Assembly (NCBI GenBank): GCA_963995505.1
Contig: OZ023192.1
Span: 11,887,001-11,951,000, forward strand
DNA: 64,000 bases
Direction: 5' to 3'
Source of the DNA: Hypericum androsaemum
Lineage: Eukaryota > Streptophyta > Magnoliopsida > Malpighiales > Hypericaceae
The notes under the pieces are model-generated. The model had not been told where the DNA came from. It ran no database searches and saw only the letters and a list, made by a program, of their open reading frames with translations. Position 1 is the stretch's first letter. Each line of letters opens with the position of its first letter. Position numbers and translations under genes: made by a program. This document shows positions 49,858-62,696 of this stretch, in pieces.

Positions 49858-51939
49858 ATGAAGACAACCACATTCAATAAGGTGATCAATCAAGATCTCA
49901 TTAAGTTGGACCGGTTCGATGGTACCAACTTTACCCGATGGAAGGACAAGATGACATTCTTGCTTATGGAACTTGGAGTGTTCTATGTCCTTGATGCCAA
50001 CACAGCCCCTGTTGCACCCCCACCAACACAAAAGGAAGGAGAGACTACCACAGTGGCAGAATCAAGCGAGGCACAAGTTGCTCGGAAGAAATGGGAGGAC
50101 GACGAGGTTCGTTGTCGTGGACACATTCTCAACTCTCTCTCCGACCGACTCTATGACCTTTATCGGTCAATCAAGTCCCCAAAGGAGATATGGACTACTC
50201 TAGAGATTAAGTACAACTCGGCAAGACAAGGTACAGACAAGTTCCTTTGCATGAAATATTTTGAGTTTATTATGATGGATAGCAAGTCCGTGATGAACCA
50301 AGTGGATGAATTGCAAGTTTTGGTTTCCAAACTTAAAGATGTGAAGGTGGAGGTCTCAGAATCACTCCAGATTACGGCTATAATTGCTAAGTTGCCTAAA
50401 TCTTGGAATGATTACCGTAAGAAATTGCTCCATACTTCGAAAGTTCTTACCATAGACAAACTCCTTACACACATTCGAATCGAGGAGGAATCCCGGATTC
50501 GTGACAAGCAATTGTTCGAAGGATTGGAGTCTAAGGTAAACAACATTGAGTCTGACACCAAGACTTCCAATAAATCCAAAGGGAAGAAGAGGAAGTTTGA
50601 TCCTTCGACTGATAATCCAAAGACAAGTAAGTCATGTTTCTATTGTGGAATGAAGGGGCACTTCAAACGAGATTTTCGACAGTGGAAGAAAATGAAAATC
50701 GATGGCAAGCAAGCTAATACGGTTGAAGAGGATGTTACCAATTTGGTTGCTATGATCTCAAGTATGCATGTAAGCATGATCACAGAAGTGAATATGGCAA
50801 CCAAAGATGTGTCCAACGACTGGTGGTATGACTCCGGAGCAACAATCCACGTCTGCAATGATCGATCTCAATTCAAGCAGTTTGAAAGTGTTGGAGATCA
50901 ACAAGTGCTTATGGGAAATAATAACACAGCTAAAGTTCTCGGGAAAGGCACCATCGATCTCTCATTCACTTCTGAAAAAGTCGTGACTCTTGTTAATGTA
51001 TTTTTTGTACCCGATATTAGGAAGAATTTAATTTCTGGTACCTTGCTTAGCAAGAAGGGGTTCAAAGTTGTACTTGAGGCCGATCATCTGATTGTGTCCA
51101 AGAATGGGATGTTTGTCGGGAAGGGTTATACTTATGATGGCATATTTAAGCTAAATATTAATAAGAATGAAGTTTCTGCTTATATGCTTGACTCTTTTAA
51201 TTTATGGCATAGTCGATTAGCACATGTTGGATATCAATCTTTGAAATTCATGGCTAAAAATGGATTGATTGAATATGACAAAGAACATGAAAATAAATGT
51301 GAAGTATGTGCGCAATCTAAAATGACTAAGAAGTCATTCCCTAAGGTTCAAAGAAATTCCAAACCTCTCGAATTAATTCATTCGGATATTTGCGAATTTA
51401 ATGGTGCCTTAACTAGAGGTGGCAATCGATACTTTATAACTTTCATAGATGATCATTCTAGGTATACATGTGTTTACTTAATGAAGCATAAGGATCAAGC
51501 CTTTGACATGTTTAAAAGTTATAAAGTATTAGTTAAAAATCAGTTAGAAAAGAAAATTAAAATTCTTAGGAGTGATAGAGGTGGTGAATATTTTCCTGAT
51601 TATTTTAATAAATTTTGCGATGAACATGGAATTATTCATCAATGTAGTGCTCCCTATACTCCTCAACAAAATAGATTGGCTGAAAGAAAAAATAGGACTT
51701 TGGAGGACATGGTAAATGCCATGCTCCTAAGTTCCGGGTTGCCAACTAATTTGTGGGGAGAAGCTTTACTCGCTGCTTGCCATGTCCATGATAAAATTCC
51801 ATCTATGCATTTTAAAATTTTTCCTTATGAATTATGGAAAGGAAGACCTCCAGTTTTGGGATATCTACGAGTATGGGGCTGTGTGGCTTATTATAGGGTT
51901 CCTGACCCTAAAAGAGTTAAACTTGGACCAAGGGCTTGA
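49858..51939 (+). pseudogene. Copia gag-protease-integrase open frame
   Basis: The frame starts MKTTTFNKVINQDLIKLDRF and includes the gag domain and a zinc knuckle reading CFYCGMKGHFKRDF, in which the last Cys of CX2CX4HX4C is Phe. Next come the protease (WWYDSGATIHVC, with the DSG active site) and the integrase. The integrase has its zinc-binding HxxxH-CxxC part (LWHSRLAHVG, CEVCAQSK) and the three acidic residues in IHSDICEF, LRSDRGGEYF and QQNRLAERKNRT. A TGA stops it at 51937-51939; the same frame continues after it with FVGYAENSKAYKLLD, so this is a premature stop in a once-continuous polyprotein. Confidence 0.9.
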
Positions 51940-53851
51940 AAGAGTGTATTTGTGGGATATGCTGAAAATTCTAAGGCATACAAATTATTGGACGTATATT
52001 TTCAAGTCATAGTGGAATCAAGGGACGTAGAATTTTTTGAGAACAAGTTTTCTCAAGGATTCTAACGTTGATGAGCCAATGCAAATACCAGCATCGGATC
52101 TTTCCACTTCTTTGGAAAGTAGTAGGAAGCGAAACTCCGATGATACATCTTTTAGCAAACCTAGAAGAAGTAAAAGAGCGAGAAAGGAAAAATACTTGGA
52201 TCCGGATCATATTTCGACTGATTCACTCGTCTTCTTAGTCGAGGGAAGTCGAGACATGGTAATACATAAATTACCCGTAGTACTTCAAGTTGAAGGGGAT
52301 CCTAAAACTTATAAAGAAGCAATGTCTTCAAGAGACTCAGATTTCTGGAAGGAGGCAGTAGAAGACGAGATGGACTCGTTGATGTCTAATAAGATATAGA
52401 ATCTGGTTGACTTACCTCCTGGTTCAAAGCCAATAGGCTGTAAATGGGTATTTAGGAGGAAGTACAATACAGATGGTTCACTTCAAACCTTTAAAGCAAG
52501 GCTAGTGGCTAAAGGTTTTAGGCAAAAGCACGGTGTGGATTACTTTGACACATATGCACCAGTCGCAAGGATCACCTCTATAAGAGTGTTGATGGCCTTA
52601 GCATCGATACACAAGCTTATCATACACCAAATGGATGTGAAGATGGCTTTCCTTAATGGAGACCTATCCGAGGAGGTGTACATGGAACAACCTGAAGGTT
52701 TCATTCTACCTGGGAACGAAAGAAAAGTTTTCAAGTTGGTGAAGTCTCTTTATGGTCTTAAGCAAGCACCAAAGCAATGGCATGAGAAATTTGATACTAT
52801 TATATTGTCACACGGTTTTCAACATAATGGAGCTGATAAATGCATATACTCAAAGGTTACAAAGGAGTATGTGGTCATTATCAGTCTTTATGTCGATGAT
52901 ATGCTTATCTTCAGGACAAGCATAAAAGGTGTGGTAGAGACCAAAAGGTATTTATCTTCTCAGTTCAAGATGAAAGACCTGGGAGAGGCAGATACTATTT
53001 TGGGAATCAAAATTAAAAGACATAGTGGGGGTTACGCATTAAGTCAATCTCATTACATTGAGAAAATGGTCAACAAGTTTGATCAATTAGGATTCAAGGA
53101 GGCTAACACCCCGTATGATCAATCGTGTCCATTGGAGGAACATGGTGGAAGAGCTATAGACCAACTTCAGTATGCAAGTGCAATAGGGAGTCTAATGTAT
53201 GCCACGCATTGTACTCGCCCGGACATTGCCTTTGCAGTCAGCAAGCTATCTAGATACACGAATAATCCTGGAGCTAGTCATTGGAAAGCTGTTGGTCGAG
53301 TCTTAGGGTACCTCAAAAGGACCAAGGATTTAGGACTCTTTTATAACAACTTTCTAACAGTACTAGAAGGGTACACTGATGCTAGTTGGATAACTAGTGC
53401 GAAGGATAACAGATCCACTTCAGGTTGGATATTTATATTAGCAGGAGGTGCAGTTTCTTGGGTATCAAAGAAACAGACCTGCATATCGCATTCGACGATG
53501 GAGTCAGAATTCATAGCTCTAGCAGCTGCAGGAAAAGAGGCAGAATGGCTGAGAAACTTATTATTAGATATAGAGTTGTGGCCACAACCGATGCCAGCCT
53601 TCTCTTTGTTCTGTGATAGCCAAGTAACTATGTCTAGAGCGTTTAGCCGGGTCTATAACAGAAAATCTAGACATATTAGCTTGAGACATGAGTACGTAAG
53701 GTACTTGATAGCTGCGGGTGTAATCACGATAGTGTTTGTACGAACCGACAGTAATTTAGCAGATCCGTTCACTAAAGGACTCTCGAGAGACTTAGTGAAG
53801 TGCACGACTTTAGGAATGGGTCTAAAGATGTTTCTTATAAGTTTCCAATAG
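51940..53851 (+). pseudogene. Copia reverse transcriptase and RNase H, interrupted
   Basis: After the premature stop, a frame change near 52060 leads into DSNVDEPMQIPASDL and on to MDSLMSNKI. A TAG at 52397-52399 sits where the family has Trp (NKTW-type). The remaining frame covers [32 protein letters not shown], the catalytic YVDD ([10 protein letters not shown]) and the RNase H motifs YTDASWIT and TMESEFIAL, ending [17 protein letters not shown]. At least two stops and one frameshift separate this from gag, so the polyprotein is not made. Confidence 0.88.
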
Positions 53852-54091
53852 TAGTAACCCAACCTTCATTCTAGCATTACCACTAGTCTAAGGTTTAATG
53901 GGTAATAACAAACTATTGTTGTGATGGAAAACAAAGTACGGACCAAAGTACTTGTTTAGGTATTGGAGGTTGAAGTATTACGAATACTCTTAATGGAGTC
54001 AACTTATCGGACAAAGAGACAAGTGTTTTCTCTTAAGACACCAAGGCATAAAAGGATAACTCCACCTATGTAAACATCAGAAGTGGTGCCA

Positions 54092-54433
54092 CGTCTCAAG
54101 AAATTCATCCAAAAGAAGAAGTACCAAAGTCGAAGAAAGATCCAGTAGCAACATTCAACTTTGAAGAGTATTTTGGGCACTTTACAGACATAATCTGAAG
54201 ATAACACAGAGAGACATTGTTGTAAATCTTTTTTTCATCTTTCCGTGGACACCAAGATCACATTAATTGAAGTTCGGACGAGAAAGATACAGCCAGAATA
54301 CCAAAGGGTGTACAATCTGCCACATCAAACAACTTAATTTCGGGCGTTATTTTTTAAACTTGTCCTATTTCGATTTCTTCTTGGTTTCAAGCACATTTGT
54401 TTCAACCATTGGTCTATACCTTCTTCATCAACA
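54092..54433 (+). repeat. Partial 3' LTR of Copia element
   Basis: It begins at CCACGTCTCAAGAAATTC and matches 49491-49833, with scattered changes. The first roughly 490 bases of the LTR and any polypurine tract are missing; the coding 3' flank (GAAGTGGTG) joins directly. Confidence 0.88.
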
Positions 54434-54438
54434 TTTAA

Positions 54439-55237
54439 TTCAATAAAAAATAAAAGATCTTGGCCACAAACCGCTCTCTTTTGACAATACTTGTGGGGGC
54501 GTGATTAAGTGTAAAATTTATTACTCGAAGCCACAGAAATGAAAAACCAGGTAATTTTCAACACCTGAACTTTTTAGAATTGCCTTGTTAGGATCTGAGG
54601 CCCTAGCTACTAAACAATTTGCTAGAATTAGGAAAGAGAGGTAGATTAAGAAGAAATAGATCGAAGAAGGAAGAATAACGAGAGAGGAGAGATAGAGAGA
54701 TGGAGAGGGATAGAGAGAAATGATAGAGAGAGAAGATATTATCGAAGAAGAAAGTAATTGTTCAATATTTCAGAATAATGAGCTTCACAGAGTATATGTT
54801 GCTTTTATACTAAAAAGATCAAACGACACCTATACTAAACTAATAGACGACAACTACACCAAACACTATTAAACACCAGTAGTCTTTCCTATCTAATATA
54901 GTGACACCTTTTCTTAGGTTCAGGATTGGCAAAGGCTTAAACATAAAAACTCAAGACTTGGTAAATAAAAAGGAAAGTGCATCCTCCAATGACTTGAAGG
55001 GATGGGATTCTGTATAAAACATGGTGCAGTTGATAAAGAGAAGTTTAATTTAGTCTGAGTTTAGGAGTCCTTTTCTGAGAACAATTTTCGTTAAAATTTG
55101 ATAAAGAGAAGTTTACAGGTCTTAAATCAAAATTTGAATGGGTAAATAAATTATTCCACGGTCTCATTCTTTTTTATTCGAAGGATCCAATGTCTTATTC
55201 AAGATGTATACCTATCCATATACCAACACGTACCCTA

Positions 55238-55314
<77 letters not shown>

Positions 55315-55720
55315 AAATATGCACGAGCTGAAATTATAAATGTAAATCTTTTAGATTTTATTTGAATATTCTGAGGGGGAGATTTAGATTGAATTGGTAT
55401 ATATTATTTGAACGAACTATGTAAAATTTGAATGAAGAATAATTTTTGTTACTATAACAATAAAGTATGTAAAATACGGGTGGTAAATGGTAATAAGCTT
55501 TGTTTCAATCAGGCCCGGATTCGGTCCGAAATGGACCAAAAAGTACCATTCGGCCCAAAGGGAAAGGTGGACCATGTGACAAAGTTGTGAGTAATGGTCA
55601 ATTACATGACAATATTTTAACCAATAGGCACGCGCGTAAGCTTTTAAGGCTCCTTGGCGCTTCAGCTTGTTGGGCTACTTGGCGCGTCAGTTTCTGTCAT
55701 TGATTTATCCCTGTTGCTTT
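54439..55720. other. Intergenic DNA with TA microsatellite
   Basis: No gene is seen. A GA-rich tract lies at about 54640-54740, and a TA microsatellite of about 34 units at 55242-55311. Confidence 0.45.
55242..55311. repeat. TA microsatellite
   Basis: An uninterrupted run of TA dinucleotides of about 70 bases. Confidence 0.92.
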
Positions 55721-55729
55721 TATTTTTAG

Positions 55730-58106
55730 GATAAAAATATTTTAGTACCTGTGTTATGTAAAATTAATATTTTGTACTTTGTGTTATAAAAATACATACT
55801 TTAGTACTTTGTGTTATGTAAAATGGACATTTAACACTCTTTTCTCTTATTAACTTTGACTTTTGCTGACGTGGCAATGATAACATGGATTCGACTTATT
55901 GATGTGGCACAAATAGATGATGCGTTGTTAAGTAGTATTCCGAAAAATTACAAAAATACCCTCATGTTATAAATTTTTTAAAAAATAAACATTACAATTT
56001 AAAAAAAAATTAGAACTAAAATTGCAAAAAGAATTAACACCCCCTCCCCTTCTCTCCTCCGCCACTTCCCCTCGAGGACAGATTGAGTGGGGACTAATAA
56101 AAAGTTGTCCATAGGTGGGGATTAGATTTAGAGCCCTTAGATTCGATTTAAAAAAAAAAATTTACATCCAATGGTCAATAACCAATCAGGGACATTTTTG
56201 ACTTTTTAAACAAAAAACTAGGTTAAACCAACCATCTCTCTTCCTCTCCCACCCTCTCTTTCACTAATTAAAAAATCTCTCCCTCTCTCTCTCCTCTCTC
56301 TCTCTCCCCCCCCCCCCCCCCAACCAAAGAAACCACCCACCTCCGGAGAAATCCAGGAAATGGATCCCATGGTGTTGGTGACGGATCTGCTGGCCGAGTC
56401 CCGTCCGCTGCTGCCCGACGTCACCCCGCCGTCGAGGAGAGAGAGAGCTCGGCGGAAGAAGGAGCCGTCAAGGAGAGAGAGAGAGCTCAGGGAGAGAGCC
56501 CACGAACCCGCGCCGTGCCTAGAGGAGACGTGCTCGCCGTCGCTCTCCGTCGCCTGAAGTACCGCCGTCGCTTGCTGTCTGTGAAGAAGAAGAAGAAACG
56601 ACGGAAGGAGAATACAGTAGTGATATTGGTTTTCTACGGTAGTGATAATAGTTTTCTACAGTAGTGATATTGGTTTTCTACAGTAGTGATATTGGTTTTC
56701 GCGACCTCTTTTGTTTGGTTTGAGTCTGTAATGATATTGGTTTTAGTTTGTATGATATTGGTTTCAATCACTGATGATATTAGTTTGAGTATGCATTAAT
56801 ATTGGTTTTCAGATGTAATGATATTGGTTTGAGTACGTACTGATATTGGTTTTTGTCTATACTGATATTGGTTTTACTCTGTACTGATATTGGTTTCAAT
56901 CGCTAATAATATTGGCTTGAGTATGTATTGATATTGGTTTGAGTACATCTTGTTATTGATTTGATTACCTATTGATATTGGTTTTAGTACGTATTGACAT
57001 TGGTTTTAGTTTGTACTGATATTGGTTTTCAGATGTAATAATATTGGTTTGAGTATGTACTGATATTGGTTTGAGTACGTACTGATATTGGTTTGAGCAC
57101 GTACTGATATTGGTTTGAGCACGTACTGATATTGGTTTGAGCACCTACTGATATTGGTTTGAGTACGTACTGATATTGGTTTTCTATTGTATTTTCGTTC
57201 TTTGGTTTTTTGAGTTTATTAAAAAAATAATAATCTGGTAGGTGGTAGAATTTTTGAATTTGACAATAATTTAATGAGAGAGAGAAAGAATCCCTTCCTC
57301 TTTTAACGTGAGATTGGTTTATTTATTTTTTTTACCTTTTTAGTCTTTCCATAAAAAGTGTGCCAGCTAATTTTCCATCTCCCCTTTTGTTTTTATTAGC
57401 TTTCCAATTTTACCCTTAATTATTTTGTTAATACCTAAATTACCACAATCTTCCTTTTAGTCCCCAAATTTGGAGATTAACCTTGTCCCCATAGAATCTG
57501 CCCCCTCCCCTCTCCCTCTACCCTTCACCTCCCTCTCCTCCACCACCAAAAATCTGTTCAAAAAGAAAACGCAAGAAAGAAATTAAACAATAAGGAACAC
57601 TTGTATCTCAGTTCAACCACCCACAAAATAATCCAGTAACTAAAAACACTGACCGCCGATAAGTGAGCTTTCCAGGAAAATAATTTTTTTTTTCATAAAT
57701 CAAGGAACTTCAAAAGGAAATATGTGAATCAGGAAAAATCGAACCTAGAGGAGGTATCGATTATGGTGATTGGAAGTCGATCGGGGAAGTAATCGATCGA
57801 AAACCTAGTAGGAGGGAGGACCGGCGCTTGGCGAGGAAAGTTTCGGCGGCGGTGGGGAAACACATTAAAATTTTTGAGGGTATTTTTGTAATTTTCTGTA
57901 ATATTACTTGACACATCATATATTTGTGCCACTCAGCAATTCAAATCCATGTTATCATTGCCAAATCAGCAAAAATAAAAACTCGTATGAAAAAATGATC
58001 CTAAATATATATTTTACATAACACAAGGTACTAAAGTGGATATTTTTATAACACAATGTACAAAGTGTCAATTTTACATAACACAAGATACTAAAGTGTC
58101 TTTATC
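55730..58106. mobile_element. Large inverted-repeat element, probably Mutator-like
   Basis: Inverted repeats of about 260 bp face each other. The left arm reads TTTAGTACCTGTGTTATG and later GGCAATGATAACATGGAT; the complement of the right arm reads TTTAGTATCTTGTGTTATG and GGCAATGATAACATGGAT. The family resembles the 9-bp-duplication elements elsewhere in the window, but its own target duplication is not clear (both flanks are T-rich). The interior carries a 22-bp tandem array and a nested pair of inverted ends (CAGATTGAGTGGGGAC near 56080 and GTCCCCATAGAATCTG near 57494). No transposase is visible. Confidence 0.7.
56610..57190 (+). repeat. 22-bp minisatellite, TGATATTGGTTT core
   Basis: About 25 units, mostly 22 bp, with consensus TACTGATATTGGTTTGAGTA plus two bases. 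The last six units are nearly identical, the earlier ones diverged, so recent expansion occurred at the right end. It lies inside the element at 55730-58106. Confidence 0.92.
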
Positions 58107-58120
58107 ATTTTTTTTAATTT

Positions 58121-60130
58121 GGGCAAATTATTGTGGTGTCCCTCTTATTTGACTAAATCGACAATCTAGTTCCTTGTGTTTTAAAAATTATTCTTCCATC
58201 TCCCGTGTTTGCTATTATTATACTCTTAAGTCCTTGATTGACATCAGTTATTTTTTTTCATTATTGTTATTAAAATGACAAAAATACTCTTGTCCAGCCA
58301 AGTCAAGTCTCCGATCACTTTTTTCGGCGAGTACCAATTTTCGGTATAGATTCCGACGAACTCCGGTCACTTTCAACCCTGCGCCGGAGAAAGAATCAAA
58401 ATCGATTCAATTTGTACTTCCGGCTAATCGTTCTCTATTTCACGATGGGAATTTAGGACGGAAGACGTTACAAGAAGGATCAAGTCAATCTGAGACACAT
58501 TCTTGTTACTATTCACATCAAAATCGAGGGAGAAAAAAAAAACTCCCAAAAATATGAATTTAGGGAGAAAGGAAATAGATTGATGTTTCCTCGTTGAAAC
58601 CCGGTTTAGCCATGGATTCAATTTTTTTGCTTATTGAAAAACCGTAAACCCTTTCTTCCAGATTTTTTTTTGAAGGGTCTCTTTGTACTCTATTTCATCT
58701 CAGTTCCGGATGGTATCTAGCATCACCACCGACATCAAGGGGGCAGCCAACGCGATGGGAGGCAAAGACGTGTTACCATCCAGTTCCGGCGACCTCGAGG
58801 AAGCTCTCCCACACCCTGTTGCCTTGTTCAGATGAAGTAATTTGCTTAGGAATTTAGGGATTCGTCTTCGGGATTTCGTCGGGAAGAAGACGAAGATTGA
58901 GGGACAAAGATTTCAGTTTACTTTCGATTTTTGTTCTTCTGGATTTTTGGGTTTCAGATCGAGGAATTTGGGGATTTGTCGTCGGAATTTCTGGGTTTCT
59001 AGTTCTGCAGCTGATGGGGACTATGGATTTGGATTAGTGGGACTACATAAAAATCATTCCCATGATATGGACTAAATATGGGTCTTTAGATTTGATCAAA
59101 TTCTTTTTTTACAGATCTGATGGCCAGAATTTGTTGAGAGTATTTTCGAGTTTTCATCCAAACATACTCATTAGGGTTCCACCACCTCCTTCCCCGTCGC
59201 TCCCCCCCCCCTTCTGGAAGCCAAGCTCATCCCTTGAATCGTTGATTATTTGGATTTTTTCTTGAAGTCTAATTCCCTCTTTTATTTAGTCCTTTTTTTG
59301 GGGTTTTTTTCACCACTTTTTCGTTGATTATTTGGTCCGAAAGAAATGACCCATATGCTGTTTCGACTTTGATTATTGCTGGATTGATCGATTTCATGTG
59401 GTTCTGATGATTTTGTATTTAAAGATTGAAACTTTATGTTGGTGTTTGGTTGTTTGTTTGAACTTAGTGCTTAAAATTCTAGCAAAAATTCATAGATGAA
59501 TGATACCAATATTAAAGTAGAATGATACCAATATCCTAGAACGATGATACCAATATTCAAGAAGAATAAAACCAATACATTCAAATGATATACATTTTCA
59601 CTTATAAATGAGATACCAATATTGGAGAAGATGAAAACTAATATCACAGTGGAATGAAACCAATATCATAGTAGAATGAAACCAATGTCATAGTAGAATG
59701 AAACCAATAACATAGAAGATGGAAACCAATATCATAGTAGAATGAAACCAATATCATAGCAGAATGAAACCAATAGCATAGAATATGGAAACCAATATCT
59801 GAGAAAATGTAAACCAATATTCCCATACTCGTATTTCCATAAATTGTATTATTTTGTTGATATTTTTTTAATTATTGTATTTTCAATATTGCCCTTATCC
59901 CTTTCAGTGGGGATTACCCATGTCCCCACTGAATTTGAACCCGGGGACTGTGGTGAAGTCAAGGGACGGCTCGGAGATGATTGAGACGATGGCTTTTTTT
60001 TGTTTTGTAAGGGTACAAAAATAATTTTTGAAATAAAATCAAACACGAATGATGGGAGAATAATTTTTGAAATACGGAGAGTAAAATCGTCGATTTAATC
60101 AAACAAGGGGAAGACTACAATAATTTGCCC
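58121..60130. mobile_element. Mutator-like element, 2.0 kb
   Basis: Inverted ends start GGGCAAATTATTGTGGTGTC on the left and GGGCAAATTATTGTAGTCTT on the complement of the right. Flanks TTTTAATTT (58112-58120) and TTTTTATTT (60131-60139) agree in 8 of 9 bases. The interior (58290-59290) has GC-rich patches and short open frames with no recognisable protein, then a 22-bp repeat array. It lies 14 bases from the end of the neighbouring element. Confidence 0.75.
59490..59830 (-). repeat. 22-bp minisatellite, related core in opposite orientation
   Basis: About 14 units on the theme AATGAAACCAATATCATAGT. The complement contains TGATATTGGTTTCATT, the same core as the array at 56610-57190 but inverted. 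A short block of related words (GATATTGATAT, GATATTAATATAC) also occurs at 60240-60345. Confidence 0.88.
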
Positions 60131-60139
60131 TTTTTATTT

Positions 60140-60860
60140 TTTTTCGTGGAAACTTAGTTTTAATTACTTACAAATTTCGGTTTATAAGAAAAAAAATCAA
60201 GATGAAGCGCAATATTTAAGACAAACACGTGTGCATGAAGTAATATTAATATACCATGTGAAATGATATTAATATACTATTAAAGCGATATTGCTATACT
60301 ATCTGAAATAATATTTGTATACATTTTAAAGCGATATTGATATTTGTCCATTACTCGCTTAAGTGTAAGTTTAGGTTCAGACCTAGAGCGGCTAACGATG
60401 TTGTCAATTGGACCGCGACAATGATTAGGATGTATGTATGTGCATCCAATTGGATCGAGAACCCACCAATGAAGCTATGCTCCCTTTTGTACAAGGATTA
60501 TCCAAGTTAATTATATAAAGGTGGTACCTATTTTAGTCGATGATCTTAAAGTTAATTAAATTTATATGAATTCAAATCACATCACATGACAGCCATAAAA
60601 TTATTAGTTAGGTCTATCCGATTTTAACTTAACTAGTTGGTCGCTATGTCCGAGTTAAACAATTGCATTTTTCCAACCAATTTTTTATACCAAAAAAAAA
60701 AGTCAATTACTTGCAAATACTTTCGAGAAAAAGTGTTAAAAGTAACATCTTATCATGGAGACATCAACACTGTCTAATCCGTTAATCAAAACCAATTTGA
60801 CATAATCAATCAGTAAATCCAAACATTCTTGTCAACGTCATACGAAAATCGGTTTACTAA
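60140..60860. other. Intergenic DNA
   Basis: No gene is seen. It contains a few imperfect GATATTAATATAC-type repeats (60240-60345). Confidence 0.45.
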
Positions 60861-61183
60861 ACCATTTGCTTACGAAAAAATGTGGCGTGAAATTAATTCA
60901 AGAAAAAAAAAACGAAACTGATGTTGCAAAAGCCAAAATTGCCGAATCAATAAACGATATACAAATGAAATCGAAACAGAAAAAGAATGATACAAAATTG
61001 CAGAAAGGAAAAAGTATTACAGACCCCAAAATCGGAAGCAAATATAAGACGAAAAGAGCAGCTTCTAAAGAAATGAATTAATGGTCCTTATCAGGTATAA
61101 TTAACTTGCCGGCTTAAACACGTCAATTAGTCAGTTTTCTTGCTACAAGTTTTCTCAAAAATCCAAATTACTGGACAACAATC

Positions 61184-61210
61184 CATGCATGCACGTCCCT
61201 AGCTATAAAT
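61184..61210 (+). promoter_or_regulatory. RY element and TATA box of protease copy 3
   Basis: CATGCATG (61184-61191) and TATAAATA (61204-61211) repeat the promoter layout of copy 2. Similarity to the copy 2 upstream region extends back to about 60870, so the two copies arose by a duplication that included at least 430 bases of promoter. Confidence 0.6.
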
Positions 61211-61298
61211 ACCAATGACCCTGCGAGGGATTTATGCACCAAACAAACACTAACAATATCCATCATATTATATATCGTTGTACTAACAACTGCTAGAT

Positions 61299-62289
<991 letters not shown>

Positions 62290-62696
62290 TGAGTTGGGAA
62301 GTATCAAAGACCACGGAATTACCTTTTAGTTCTGTAATTAATTCTGTATCTAAGCTGCCATATGCTTATGTATCATCCCTGTTAATATAATGGTAAATTT
62401 CTAGTCCAATCAGCTCAACTAAACAGGGTTTCAGAAACTCGAAAACCCGAAACATACGCGCGTATAACTTGTGTGGAAAAGTTATTGCATGACACATAGC
62501 CCACGCTTTAGAAATTTCAGATATGGAGTACACAGAAAATTATATTTCACCATTTTGAATATGAGCCAACATATAGAGATGACTGGTTAGTTTGTAATCT
62601 AAGAATGTGAACAATGGATCAAAATCTCAAGTCCTCCCCATGTCTTATTTCGCATAAATAAAGGGGCAACCAAAACATTTCTATGATAGATAATAA
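62290..62696. other. Spacer between convergent genes
   Basis: About 400 bases between the stop of protease copy 3 and the stop of the minus-strand gene. It should contain the 3' UTRs; no other gene is seen. Confidence 0.45.

Larger units (their letters stand above)
49000..54433 (+). mobile_element. Ty1/Copia retrotransposon, near full length but defective
   Basis: A 5-base duplication TTTAA flanks the element exactly (48995-48999 and 54434-54438). The 5' LTR is 49000-49833 (TGTTAG to TCAACA). The 3' LTR keeps only its last 342 bases (54092-54433). Between them lies a complete order gag, protease, integrase, reverse transcriptase, RNase H, with breaks. No standard plant primer-binding site (TGGTATCAGAGC type) follows the 5' LTR, and no polypurine tract precedes the partial 3' LTR. 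Confidence 0.93.

Noticed and set aside
56610..57190. Regular short repeats that could look like a CRISPR array
   Set aside because: Repeats are contiguous with no unique spacers, the genome is plant nuclear, and there are no cas genes. It is a minisatellite.
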